Origin: an uncultured Oscillospiraceae bacterium
Lineage (GTDB): Bacteria > Bacillota > Clostridia > Oscillospirales > Oscillospiraceae
Assembly (NCBI GenBank): GCA_947624985.1
Contig: CANQMO010000003.1
Span: 52,230-116,229, forward strand
Direction: 5' to 3'
DNA length: 64,000 nucleotides
Shown here: piece after piece, positions 28,606 to 36,923 of the stretch
Layout of the letters: each line of letters opens with the position of its first letter
Position numbering within the stretch: position 1 is the stretch's first letter
Notes under the pieces: generated by a model
What the model saw: only the letters and a program-made list of their open reading frames with translations
What the model was told of the DNA's origin: nothing
Database searches by the model: none
Translations under genes and position numbers: made by a program

Positions 28606-29916
28606 ATGAAGAAGCTTATCGCATTGCTGCTGGCTCTGACGATGGTGTTCTCTCTGGGCGCTGTCGCTTTTGCGGACGGCGAGAAGACCGAGCTGAACGT
28701 CATCATCTCCCAGTACGGCACCAACACCCAGGAGTGGTGGGACGGCGTGTTCGTACCCGGCTTTGCCAAGGCCCATCCCGAGATCGACCTGACGGTGGAG
28801 ATCGTCTCCTGGAACGACCTGTACACCGTGGTTGCCAACCGCATTACCAATGACGACGCGCCCGACATCCTGAACATCGACACCTTCGCCGACTATGTGG
28901 CCGACGATCTGCTGATGCCCGCCGAGGAGTACACCTCCGAGGATCTGAAGGCGAAGATCATCCCCAGCTTCTGGAACGCCAACGAGCTGGACGGCACCGT
29001 CTGGGCGCTGCCCATCCTGGCCTCCGTCCGGTCTCTGTTCTACAACAAGGACATCCTGAAGGCTGCCGGCGTGGAAGTGCCCACCACCTGGGACGAGGTA
29101 AAGACCGCCTGCGAGGCCATCAAGGCCTATGACCCCGACATCACCCCCTGGAGCCTTGACGTGTCCTCCGACGAAGGCCAGGCCGCGTTCGGTTACTACA
29201 CCTGGAACAACGGCGGCGGCTTCGTGGACAAGAACGGCGACTGGGCCCTGAACAGCGAGGCCAACGTGGAAGCCCTCACCTTCATCAAGGAGATGGTGGA
29301 CGCCGGCTACTGCTTCGCCGATCCCATGAACGCTACCCGTTATCCCCAGCAGGACGCCTTCAACGCCGGTTCTCTGGCCATGATGATCGGCCCCTGCAAC
29401 ATGATCAGCGCTTCCTCCGAGGTCAACTATGGCGTGGCTCCCATGCCTACCAACGGCGGCGTCAGCCCCGTGGCCTTCGGCGTGTGCGACCGTCTGATGG
29501 CCTTCAAGGATGACGACGCCCCCGATCAGAAGGCCCGCACCGCCGCCATCAGCGCCTTCTTCGATTACTTCTATGATCAGGAAGTGTACTCCGAGTACAT
29601 GGTGTACGAAGGCTTCCTGCCTGTCACCACCGACTCCTCCGAGTACCTGCCCGAGAACGCCGAGAAGTTCAACAAGTGCGAGGCCAACGGCGGCACGCCC
29701 GGTGAGAACGACTACTTCGCCACCTGGTGCGGCATGCTGGCCGACTGCGACTTCTATCCCGCTTCCCGCGCCGAGTGGATCGACGTGAAGCAGGGCGTCA
29801 TCGACGCGGAGCAGCAGGTCCTTGAGGGCGCCGACGCCCAGGAGATCCTGGACGAGCTGCAGGAGATCATCCTTGAGCTCGAGGAGGAGAACGAGGAGGC
29901 AAAAGAAGCGGAATAA
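28606..29916 (+). CDS. CUT1-type ABC sugar-binding protein without lipobox
   Basis: Extracellular solute-binding protein of family 1, 436 residues. The signal peptide KKLIALLLALTMVFSLGAV ends at AFADGE with no Cys, so signal peptidase I processing (AFA/D) is predicted rather than lipid anchoring. The mature part shows the two-lobed fold (NDDAPDILNIDTF, SLFYNKDILKAAGVEVPTTW, GSLAMMIGPCNM). The last 40 residues are an unusual acidic, Leu/Ile-spaced helix likely to form a coiled coil. AAAGGAG precedes ATG 28606. Codon use is strongly biased, suggesting high expression. The permease genes follow after an attenuating hairpin. Confidence 0.88.
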   Translation: MKKLIALLLALTMVFSLGAVAFADGEKTELNVIISQYGTNTQEWWDGVFVPGFAKAHPEIDLTVEIVSWNDLYTVVANRITNDDAPDILNIDTFADYVADDLLMPAEEYTSEDLKAKIIPSFWNANELDGTVWALPILASVRSLFYNKDILKAAGVEVPTTWDEVKTACEAIKAYDPDITPWSLDVSSDEGQAAFGYYTWNNGGGFVDKNGDWALNSEANVEALTFIKEMVDAGYCFADPMNATRYPQQDAFNAGSLAMMIGPCNMISASSEVNYGVAPMPTNGGVSPVAFGVCDRLMAFKDDDAPDQKARTAAISAFFDYFYDQEVYSEYMVYEGFLPVTTDSSEYLPENAEKFNKCEANGGTPGENDYFATWCGMLADCDFYPASRAEWIDVKQGVIDAEQQVLEGADAQEILDELQEIILELEEENEEAKEAE

Positions 29917-29951
29917 GCCGCTGCTCTCCAGCGTGACCCTGCGCAATGACC

Positions 29952-29982
29952 AGAGGGGCCGGACGTGGTCCGGCCCCTCTTT
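29952..29982 (+). terminator. attenuator hairpin between binding protein and permeases
   Basis: A 13-bp stem AGAGGGGCCGGAC/GTCCGGCCCCTCT with a 3-base loop and a short T tail. It probably allows partial read-through so that the binding protein is made in excess. Confidence 0.75.
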
Positions 29983-30024
29983 GCAGTAGCAATGATTCCC
30001 TGATCCTGGAAAAGGGGGCAGAAA

Positions 30025-30915
30025 ATGAAAAAAACCACGCTGAAAAAGGCGGAGCCCTATATCTGGATGCTGCCCAGCATCATTCTGATGCTCAGTATGA
30101 TCGCCGTGCCGGTGGTGACGGTGTTCCGGCTGTCCGTGTCGGACATCAGCCGGTCTGGCGTGGTGAAGGGCTTTGCCGGTCTGGAGAATTTCCAGGCCAT
30201 CTTCTCCTCGTCCAAGTTCTGGCACACCCTCCAGAACACCTTCGTATGGACGGTGGTGGTGGTGGGCATGTCCACGCTGCTGGGCTTCATCATCGCCATG
30301 GTGCTGAACCAGAAATTTGCGGGCCGGAAGATCGTCCGGGCCATCGTGGTCTTTCCCTGGGCGACCAGCCTTATCATCCAGTCCATCGTCTGGAAATATA
30401 TCATCTCCGCCGATTTCGGCTCCCTGAACGTGATCCTGAAAAAGCTCCACATCATCAGCCAGAACGTCAACTGGACGCCCAGCGCCGCGGCCTATTTCGC
30501 CTGGGAGTGCTGGATCGGTATCTTCGTCACCATCCCCTTCGTCACGTTCTGCGTGCTCTCGGGCCTGCAGAGCATCGACGACACCTACTATGAGGCAGCG
30601 GACATCGACGGGGCCGGGTTCTGGACCAAGCTGGGCAAGATCACGCTGCCCCTTTTGAAGCCGTCCCTCACGGTGAGCACGGTGCTGAACATCATCTATG
30701 TGTTCAACTCCTTCCCCATCATCTGGACCATCACCAAGGGCGACCCGGCGGATAAGACCCACACCCTGGCGACGTACCTTTACAAGCTGGCCTTCACCAA
30801 CGGACGCATGGGCCAGGCGGCGGCGGTGTCCGTGGTGGGCTTCGTCATCCTGTGTATCTGCGCGGGCGTGTATATGGTGCTCAGCCTGAAAGCGGAAAAG
30901 GAGGATCAGCTATGA
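30025..30915 (+). CDS. ABC sugar permease, first subunit (MalF/UgpA-like)
   Basis: Membrane subunit of a CUT1 sugar importer, 296 residues with six predicted helices. It starts KKTTLKKAEPYIWMLPSII. The EAA loop for ATPase contact is YYEAADIDGAGFWTKLGKITLPLLKP. The final helix ends in a short basic/acidic tail. Overlaps the next permease by 4 bases. Confidence 0.9.
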   Translation: MKKTTLKKAEPYIWMLPSIILMLSMIAVPVVTVFRLSVSDISRSGVVKGFAGLENFQAIFSSSKFWHTLQNTFVWTVVVVGMSTLLGFIIAMVLNQKFAGRKIVRAIVVFPWATSLIIQSIVWKYIISADFGSLNVILKKLHIISQNVNWTPSAAAYFAWECWIGIFVTIPFVTFCVLSGLQSIDDTYYEAADIDGAGFWTKLGKITLPLLKPSLTVSTVLNIIYVFNSFPIIWTITKGDPADKTHTLATYLYKLAFTNGRMGQAAAVSVVGFVILCICAGVYMVLSLKAEKEDQL

Positions 30916-31754
30916 CGAGTCGCCTCCATAAGCACCCCTGGCGGCGGGTGTTCCTGTATCTGTTCGTATTCGTGCTGTGTATCGTGATCCTCTATCCCTA
31001 TTTCGTCATGTTCACCACGGCGGCCAAGACAAGGGAAGAGATGTATGCGCTGGACATGACCATCTTACCCAAGGAGTGGAAGTGGTCCAACTTCGTGGAC
31101 GTGTGGAGCCAGGCGCCCATTCTGCGGTATTTCATCAACTCCATCATCGTGGCGGGAGGCGCCACCTGTATCGCCATTTTGTGCGGCATCCCGGCGGCCT
31201 ACGCCATGAGCCGGATGCGCTTCAAGGGCAAGGGCGTGTTTCTGGGCGCGGTCATCATGAGCCAGATGTTCGCCCCGGTGGTGCTGCTGATGGGTATCTA
31301 CCGGCTTATGCTGGACCTGAAGCTGACCAATAACCTTCTGGGCCTCATCCTGCTGAACGCGGCCTTCAACCAGGCCTTTGCCATATGGCTTTTGCGGGGC
31401 ACGTTCCTGTCCATCTCCCCGGAGATGGAGCAGGCCGCCAAGATCGACGGCTGCAACACGGTGGGCTCTCTGGTGCGGGTGCTGCTGCCCATGGCCGCCC
31501 CGGGTATCGTGACCACGCTGATCTTCGTGTTCATCAACGCCTGGAACGAGTACACCATGGCCCTGACCCTTATCAGCACCGACACCTTCAAGCCCATCAC
31601 CGTGGGCATCAATGTGTTCAACGGCTTCAATATGATCCAGTGGCAGTACATGTTTGCCACCAGCATTTTTGCCACCATCCCGGTCATCATCCTGTTTTTG
31701 TGTATCGAAAAGCACTTGGCCTCCGGCCTGACCGCCGGCGGCGTCAAGGGCTGA
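30912..31754 (+). CDS. ABC sugar permease, second subunit (MalG/UgpE-like)
   Basis: Partner membrane subunit, 280 residues. It has the EAA loop EMEQAAKIDGCNTVGSLVRV followed by LPMAAPGIVTTLIFVF and the typical NAWNEYTMAL motif. No ATP-binding subunit is encoded next to it; CUT1 importers in Firmicutes often share one MsiK-type ATPase encoded elsewhere. An intrinsic-type hairpin follows. Confidence 0.9.
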   Translation: MTSRLHKHPWRRVFLYLFVFVLCIVILYPYFVMFTTAAKTREEMYALDMTILPKEWKWSNFVDVWSQAPILRYFINSIIVAGGATCIAILCGIPAAYAMSRMRFKGKGVFLGAVIMSQMFAPVVLLMGIYRLMLDLKLTNNLLGLILLNAAFNQAFAIWLLRGTFLSISPEMEQAAKIDGCNTVGSLVRVLLPMAAPGIVTTLIFVFINAWNEYTMALTLISTDTFKPITVGINVFNGFNMIQWQYMFATSIFATIPVIILFLCIEKHLASGLTAGGVKG

Positions 31755-31772
31755 GAGATCTGCATACCACAC

Positions 31773-31803
31773 GCCCCGGTCCCCTCTGTGGGACCGGGGC
31801 CTT
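31773..31803 (+). terminator. terminator-like hairpin after the sugar importer
   Basis: GCCCCGGTCCC/GGGACCGGGGC 11-bp stem with a 6-base loop; the tail is C/T-rich without a long T run. Confidence 0.65.
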
Positions 31804-31858
31804 CGCGCTTTCAGGGGCGCCTATCATGGCTGGAAAAGGATAAAAGGATAAAAACCCA

Positions 31859-31887
31859 TTGACAGACTAGGAAATTAGGGTTATACT
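31859..31887 (+). promoter_or_regulatory. promoter of the isc operon
   Basis: Consensus TTGACA (31859-31864), 17-base spacer, TATACT (31882-31887). The spacer contains ACTAGGAAATTAGGG, a candidate site for the IscR-like regulator encoded in the operon; that binding is inference. Confidence 0.85.
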
Positions 31888-31922
31888 ACCTCTGGAATTC
31901 ATACGGAGGACGAACAAGAGCT

Positions 31923-33110
31923 ATGTATGTATATGCTGACAACGCGGCCACGACCTCTCTGAGCCCCCGGGCGCTGGAGGCCATGATGCCGTATTTCTCA
32001 GAGGTCTATGGCAACGCATCCAGTCTGCACACCCCCGGCCAGCGGGCCGCGGAGGCGCTCCAGCGAGCCCGGGAGACGGTGGCGAAGGCCATCAACGCCG
32101 ACTTCAAGGAAGTGTACTTCACCGGCGGCGGCAGCGAGGCCGATAACCAGGCCATCCTGTCCGGGGCGGCGCTGGGCGCCCGGAAGGGCAAAAAGCATAT
32201 CGTCTCCACCGCCTTTGAGCACCACGCGGTGCTGCACACGCTGGATAAGCTGAAAAAGCAGGGGTTTGAGATCACGCTGCTGGACGTGCACGAAAACGGC
32301 GTGGTGACGGCCCAGGACGTGGCGAGGGCCATTCGGGAGGACACGGCGCTGGTGACGGTGATGTTCGTCAACAACGAGATCGGCACCATCCAGCCCATCG
32401 GGGAGATCGGCGCTGTCTGCCGGGAGCGTGGCGTGCTGTTCCACACCGACGCGGTCCAGGCCGTGGGCCATGTGCCGGTGGATGTGAAGGCCCTGAACGT
32501 GGATATGCTGTCCATGGCGGCCCACAAATTCCATGGCCCCAAGGGCGTGGGCGCCCTGTACGCCCGCAAAGGCGTGCCCCTGGTGAACGTGATCGAGGGC
32601 GGCCAGCAGGAGCGGGGCAAGCGGGGCGGTACGGAGAACATCCCCGGCATCGTGGGCATGGCCGCCGCGCTGGAGGAGGCCGTGGCCAACATGGACCGCG
32701 ACAGCGCCTATGTGACGGCGCTGCGGGAGAAGCTCATCGAGGGGCTCTTGCAGATCCCTCACTCCCGGCTGAACGGCGATCGGGAAAAGCGCGTCCCCGG
32801 CACGGTGAATTTCTGCTTTGAGGGGATCGAGGGAGAGAGCCTTCTTCTGCTGCTGGACGCCAGGGGGATCGCGGCGTCCTCCGGCAGCGCCTGCACCTCC
32901 GGGTCTTTGGACCCCAGCCATGTGCTGCTGGCCCTGGGGCTGCCCCATGAGATCGCTCACGGCAGCCTGCGTCTGAGCTTTGACGCGCAGATGACGGAAC
33001 AGGGGATAGACCACATCATCAGATCCGTCCCCGAGGTAGTGAGCTACCTGCGGGAGATGTCCCCGGTGTGGGACGAATTGGAACGGGGCCAGACGCCCCA
33101 CCTTATTTGA
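31923..33110 (+). CDS. iscS: cysteine desulfurase
   Basis: PLP enzyme that takes sulfur from cysteine for Fe-S clusters and tRNA thiolation. The 395-residue protein has VYADNAATTSLSPRALEAM at the start, the PLP Lys in SMAAHKFHGPKG (K202), and the active-site Cys in SSGSACTSGSLDPSHVL (C324) on a group I (IscS/NifS-like) loop. It is first in an operon with iscU, mnmA, an HD protein and an Rrf2 regulator. Confidence 0.96.
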   Translation: MYVYADNAATTSLSPRALEAMMPYFSEVYGNASSLHTPGQRAAEALQRARETVAKAINADFKEVYFTGGGSEADNQAILSGAALGARKGKKHIVSTAFEHHAVLHTLDKLKKQGFEITLLDVHENGVVTAQDVARAIREDTALVTVMFVNNEIGTIQPIGEIGAVCRERGVLFHTDAVQAVGHVPVDVKALNVDMLSMAAHKFHGPKGVGALYARKGVPLVNVIEGGQQERGKRGGTENIPGIVGMAAALEEAVANMDRDSAYVTALREKLIEGLLQIPHSRLNGDREKRVPGTVNFCFEGIEGESLLLLLDARGIAASSGSACTSGSLDPSHVLLALGLPHEIAHGSLRLSFDAQMTEQGIDHIIRSVPEVVSYLREMSPVWDELERGQTPHLI

Positions 33111-33123
33111 GGAGGAAAAAACA

Positions 33124-33573
33124 ATGTCTCTTTACAGCGACAAGGTCATGGACCATTTTCAGCACCCCCGCAACGTGGGAAAGATGGAGGACGCCGACGG
33201 GATCGGCGAGGTGGGCAACGCCGTCTGCGGCGACATCATGCGCATGTATATCAAGGTCCGGGACGGTATCATCACCGATGTGAGCTTCATCACCTTTGGC
33301 TGCGGCAGCGCCATCGCGAGCTCCTCCATGGCCACGGAGATGATCAAGGGAATGCCCATCGAGAAGGCGCTGGAGCTGTCCAACAAGGCCGTGGCGGAGG
33401 CGCTGGACGGCCTGCCCGCCCATAAGCTGCACTGCTCCGTGCTGGCGGAGGAGGCGGTCCGGGCCGCGGTGAAGGATTATTACGACAAGCATGACATCGC
33501 CTATGACCCGGTCATCTTCGGCTGCGACGTGGCCTGCGCCCACGAGCACGATCACACCCCCACGGAGGAGTGA
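33124..33573 (+). CDS. iscU: Fe-S cluster scaffold protein
   Basis: Scaffold on which IscS-derived sulfur and iron are assembled. The 149-residue protein has the three ligand cysteines in AVCGDIM (C35, with D37), FGCGSAIASSS (C60) and LHCSVLAEEA (C104), and a His-rich C terminus (CAHEHDH). The C-terminal extension beyond the usual 125 residues carries two more cysteines and could bind metal. The stop overlaps the mnmA start. Confidence 0.96.
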   Translation: MSLYSDKVMDHFQHPRNVGKMEDADGIGEVGNAVCGDIMRMYIKVRDGIITDVSFITFGCGSAIASSSMATEMIKGMPIEKALELSNKAVAEALDGLPAHKLHCSVLAEEAVRAAVKDYYDKHDIAYDPVIFGCDVACAHEHDHTPTEE

Positions 33574-34673
33574 GCGGGTCTGAGCCCCGGGCGCTGGTCG
33601 CCATGTCCGGCGGCGTGGACAGCAGCGTGGCCGCCCTTTTGATGAAAAAGGACGGCTGGGACTGTATCGGAGCGACCATGAAGCTGTGGCCCGGAAGGCC
33701 CGGCGGCGAGGGCGAGCCGGCGGAAGGCAGGACATGCTGCACGGCGGACGACGCGGCCGACGCCCGGTCCGTGGCCGTCCGGCTGGGCATGCCCTATTAT
33801 GTGTTCAACATGACCGGGGAGTTTGACCGGCAGGTGATCGGGCGCTTCGTCCGGGCTTATGAGGCGGGGGACACCCCCAATCCCTGTATCGACTGCAACC
33901 GGTATATGAAGTTTTCCCAGCTGCTGGAAAAGGGCAGGACCCTGGGCTGCGATACCGTGGCCACCGGCCACTACGCCCGTATCGGGCGGAGCGCCGGGGG
34001 GCGGTGGCTTCTGCGCAAGGGCGTCAGCCAGGAGAAGGACCAGAGCTATGTGCTGTATATGCTCAGTCAGGAGCAGCTCGCCCACACCCGCTTCCCGCTG
34101 GGGGACCTGACCAAGGCGCAGGTCCGGGCGCTGGCGGAGGAAAACGGCCTTCTGAACGCCCACAAACGGGACAGCCAGGACATCTGCTTCGTCCCCGACG
34201 GGGACTATGCGGCCTTTATCCGCCGGTATACGGGAAAGGACTACCCGCCCGGGGACTTCGTGGACGAGCGGGGGACGGTGCTGGGCCGGCACAACGGCAT
34301 GATCGGCTATACCGTCGGCCAGCGCCGGGGTCTGGGCGTGGCGGCGGACAGGCCGCTGTACGTCCGCGCCAAGCGTGTGGAGGACAACACCGTGGTGCTG
34401 GCGGGAAATGAACGGCTCTTTTCCCGGCGGCTGCTGGCCCGGAACGTGAATCTGATACCTTTCGACGCTCTGGACGGGCCCCTGCGCTGCAAGGCCCGGG
34501 TCCGGTACAAACAGACCGAGCAGCCCGCCATTGTGACCCAGACCGGGCTGGACGAGCTGGAGGTGGTCTTTGACGAGCCCCAGCGGGCCATCACCACCGG
34601 TCAGGCCGTGGTCCTATACGACGGGGATCTGGTGCTGGGCGGAGCGACCATATGTGAAACGGAGGATATGTGA
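33570..34673 (+). CDS. mnmA: tRNA-specific 2-thiouridylase
   Basis: Puts sulfur on U34 of Lys, Glu and Gln tRNAs, using IscS as donor. The 367-residue protein has the PP-loop VAMSGGVDSSVAALL, the first catalytic Cys in NPCIDCNRYMKF, the second in DSQDICFVPDGDY, and the substrate loop GHYARIG. The start is GTG 33570, coupled to the iscU stop; the ribosome-binding site GGAGG lies very close to it, so initiation may rely on re-initiation. Confidence 0.95.
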   Translation: MSGSEPRALVAMSGGVDSSVAALLMKKDGWDCIGATMKLWPGRPGGEGEPAEGRTCCTADDAADARSVAVRLGMPYYVFNMTGEFDRQVIGRFVRAYEAGDTPNPCIDCNRYMKFSQLLEKGRTLGCDTVATGHYARIGRSAGGRWLLRKGVSQEKDQSYVLYMLSQEQLAHTRFPLGDLTKAQVRALAEENGLLNAHKRDSQDICFVPDGDYAAFIRRYTGKDYPPGDFVDERGTVLGRHNGMIGYTVGQRRGLGVAADRPLYVRAKRVEDNTVVLAGNERLFSRRLLARNVNLIPFDALDGPLRCKARVRYKQTEQPAIVTQTGLDELEVVFDEPQRAITTGQAVVLYDGDLVLGGATICETEDM

Positions 34674-35248
34674 TGGAGCGGGAAAAAGCGTGGGAGCTTC
34701 TCACCAAATATAACAAGGACCGTTTCCACCTACAGCACGCGCTGACGGTGGAGGGGGTCATGCGCTGGTACGCGGACCAACTGGGCTACGGCGATCAGGC
34801 CGATCACTGGGCCACGGTGGGCCTGCTGCACGATCTGGACTTTGAGATGTGGCCGGACCAGCACTGTGTCAAACAGCAGGAGCTCATGCGCCAGGCGGGG
34901 GTGGACGAGCAGACCATCCGTTCCGCCTGCAGCCACGGCTACGGCATGACGGGGGTGGACATAGAGCCCACCCAGGAGATGGAAAAGGTCCTCTTCGCCG
35001 CGGACGAACTGACCGGCCTCATCGGCGCGGCGGCGCTTATGCGGCCCAGCAAAAGCGTGCAGGACATGGAGGTCAAGAGCCTGAAAAAGAAGTTCAAGTC
35101 CACCGGCTTCGCCGCCGGTTGCAGCCGGGAGGTCATCCAAAAGGGCGCGGACATGCTTGGCTGGCCGCTGGAGGAACTGATGGAAAAGACCATCTTGGCC
35201 ATGCGCTCCTGCGAAGCGGACGTGCAGTCGGCTATGGAGAAGCTGTAA
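34673..35248 (+). CDS. HD-domain hydrolase-like protein
   Basis: A 191-residue protein of the HDIG/HD superfamily. The metal ligands appear as FHLQHALTVEG, GLLHDLDFEMWPDQH and SACSHGYG, with a later AADELTG Asp. Proteins of this kind are conserved in gut Clostridia, usually without a known substrate (a nucleotide or phosphate ester is likely). ATG 34673 has GGAGG 7 bases upstream and directly follows mnmA, so it belongs to the isc operon. Confidence 0.75.
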   Translation: MEREKAWELLTKYNKDRFHLQHALTVEGVMRWYADQLGYGDQADHWATVGLLHDLDFEMWPDQHCVKQQELMRQAGVDEQTIRSACSHGYGMTGVDIEPTQEMEKVLFAADELTGLIGAAALMRPSKSVQDMEVKSLKKKFKSTGFAAGCSREVIQKGADMLGWPLEELMEKTILAMRSCEADVQSAMEKL

Positions 35249-35288
35249 AGACACACAAGGCGGAGTTTAAAGTTTTGGAGGCGGCGGG

Positions 35289-35726
35289 ATGAAGATATCG
35301 ACCAGAGGCAGATACGCCCTGCGGACCATGGTGGACCTGGCCCAGCACAGCGGCGACGGGCTGGTGACCCTGAAAGACGTGGCCGCCCGGCAGGAACTGA
35401 GCCAGAAGTATCTGGAGCAGATCGTGACCCAGCTCAGCAAGGCGGGGCTGGTGAAGGGGATCCGCGGCCCCCAGGGGGGCTACCGGCTCAACCGGGAGCC
35501 CAAGGACTACAATGTGGGCGAGATACTGGAGCTGGTGGAGGGCAGCCTGGCCCCGGTGGAGTGTCTGGAGGCGGGGCCAAACAGCTGCGAGCGGTGCTCC
35601 TCCTGCGCCACGCTGGACATGTGGACCGGCCTTTATAAGGTCGTCACCGATTACCTGGGAAATATCTCCCTGCAAGACATCGTGGACCGGGCCAACGCCG
35701 CCGCCGGCAACGACTACGTTATATGA
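35289..35726 (+). CDS. Rrf2-family regulator, IscR-like
   Basis: DNA-binding regulator of 145 residues with the Rrf2 winged helix ([45 protein letters not shown]). It has four cysteines, C92, C100, C103 and C106, where IscR has C92, C98 and C104, so it probably binds an Fe-S cluster. It is last in the isc operon, not first as in Proteobacteria. Likely role: feedback on Fe-S and cysteine genes, including cysK just downstream. Confidence 0.88.
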   Translation: MKISTRGRYALRTMVDLAQHSGDGLVTLKDVAARQELSQKYLEQIVTQLSKAGLVKGIRGPQGGYRLNREPKDYNVGEILELVEGSLAPVECLEAGPNSCERCSSCATLDMWTGLYKVVTDYLGNISLQDIVDRANAAAGNDYVI

Positions 35727-35735
35727 ATATCCCCG

Positions 35736-35766
35736 GGTCCGACCGCAAACGCGGCCGGGCCTTTTT
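35736..35766 (+). terminator. intrinsic terminator after the IscR-like gene
   Basis: GGTCCGACCGC/GCGGCCGGGCC stem (one wobble, one mismatch), AAAC loop, then TTTTT. Confidence 0.75.
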
Positions 35767-35788
35767 GCGGGTTTCCGCAAAAAAACAG

Positions 35789-35816
35789 TTGACAGCGCCG
35801 CCGAATGGTGTATAAT
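35789..35816 (+). promoter_or_regulatory. promoter of cysK
   Basis: Perfect TTGACA (35789-35794), 16-base spacer and perfect TATAAT (35811-35816); leader about 50 bases. A strong promoter. The leader holds ACTAAACCAATGGGA, loosely like the motif in the isc promoter spacer. Confidence 0.85.
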
Positions 35817-35871
35817 AACAGCAACGGGAGAAAAACATACTAAACCAATGGGAAATAAGGAGATTGCAAAA

Positions 35872-36801
35872 ATGCCTGTATACAGATCGTTTACGGAACT
35901 GGTGGGCGGCACGCCGCTTCTGGAGCTCGTCAATATGGAGAAGAAGCTGGGGCTGAAAGCCCGCGTGATTGCGAAGCTGGAATACTTCAACCCGGCCGGG
36001 TCCGTGAAGGACCGGATCGCCAAGGCCATGATCGAGGACGCGGAGGCGTCGGGCGAGCTGAAGCCCGGCGCGGTGATCGTGGAGCCCACCTCCGGCAACA
36101 CGGGCATCGGCCTTGCCGCCGTGGCGGCGGCCAAGGGCTATCGGGTCATCCTGACCATGCCGGAGACCATGAGCGTGGAGCGGCGGAACCTGCTCAGGGC
36201 ATACGGCGCGGAGCTGGTGCTGACCGAGGGGGCCAAGGGCATGTCCGGCGCCATCGCCAAGGCGGAGGAGATCGCGGCCCAGACCCCGGGCGCGTTCATC
36301 CCCGGCCAGTTCGTCAACCCCGCCAACCCGGCGGCCCACAAGGCCACCACCGGTCCGGAGATATGGAAGGACACGGAGGGGAAGGTGGACATCTTTGTGG
36401 CCGGTGTGGGCACCGGCGGCACCCTGACCGGCGTGGGCGAGTATCTGAAGGAGCAGGACCCGTCGGTGAAGGTGGTGGCTGTGGAGCCCGCCTCGTCGCC
36501 GGTGCTGTCCAAGGGCGTGGCCGGCAGCCATAAGATACAGGGTATCGGCGCCGGCTTCGTGCCCGACACGCTGAACACGGCTATCTATGACGAGATCATC
36601 CCCGTGGAGAACGAGGACGCCTTCGCCCTGGGCAAGGAGATGGGCCGGACCGAGGGCATACTGGTGGGCATCTCCTCTGGCGCGGCCCTGTGGGCGGCCA
36701 TCGAGCTCGCCAAACGCCCCGAGAACGAGGGCAAGACCATCGTGGTCCTGTTCCCCGACACCGGCGACCGGTATCTGTCCACCCCCATGTTCCAGGAATA
36801 A
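35872..36801 (+). CDS. cysK: cysteine synthase (O-acetylserine sulfhydrylase)
   Basis: PLP enzyme that makes cysteine from O-acetylserine and sulfide. The 309-residue protein has the PLP Lys in [13 protein letters not shown] (K46), the substrate loop [12 protein letters not shown], and the phosphate loop [13 protein letters not shown] 35872 has AAGGAG about 10 bases upstream. It ends four bases before the second hairpin of repeat copy 3. Placed after the isc operon, it supplies the substrate of IscS. Confidence 0.96.
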   Translation: MPVYRSFTELVGGTPLLELVNMEKKLGLKARVIAKLEYFNPAGSVKDRIAKAMIEDAEASGELKPGAVIVEPTSGNTGIGLAAVAAAKGYRVILTMPETMSVERRNLLRAYGAELVLTEGAKGMSGAIAKAEEIAAQTPGAFIPGQFVNPANPAAHKATTGPEIWKDTEGKVDIFVAGVGTGGTLTGVGEYLKEQDPSVKVVAVEPASSPVLSKGVAGSHKIQGIGAGFVPDTLNTAIYDEIIPVENEDAFALGKEMGRTEGILVGISSGAALWAAIELAKRPENEGKTIVVLFPDTGDRYLSTPMFQE

Positions 36802-36805
36802 ACAG

Positions 36806-36903
36806 AGTCGATGAAAGGCAAAGCCTTTTGATCGAGCAAGTTGCAGCCTGCATACGCGCATGCCCCTGTCGAAAAGACAGGGGCATTTCCACACTTCGCA
36901 GGC
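36806..36903. repeat. structured convergent-gene repeat element, copy 3 (inverted)
   Basis: Best read on the minus strand: outer arm GCCTGC (36903-36898), linker, inner 10-bp stem TGCCCCTGTC/GACAGGGGCA (36861-36885), linker with TGCGCG, right arm GCAGGC (36851-36846), then CTTGCTCG and a second hairpin with arms around AAAGGC/GCCTTT (36808-36835) closed by CGACT. Flanks and order match copies 1 and 2 though the stems differ in sequence. It lies between cysK (+) and the aminotransferase (-), with hairpin 2 next to the cysK stop. Confidence 0.7.
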
Positions 36904-36923
36904 GGTTGAGTATTCTTTTCGTT

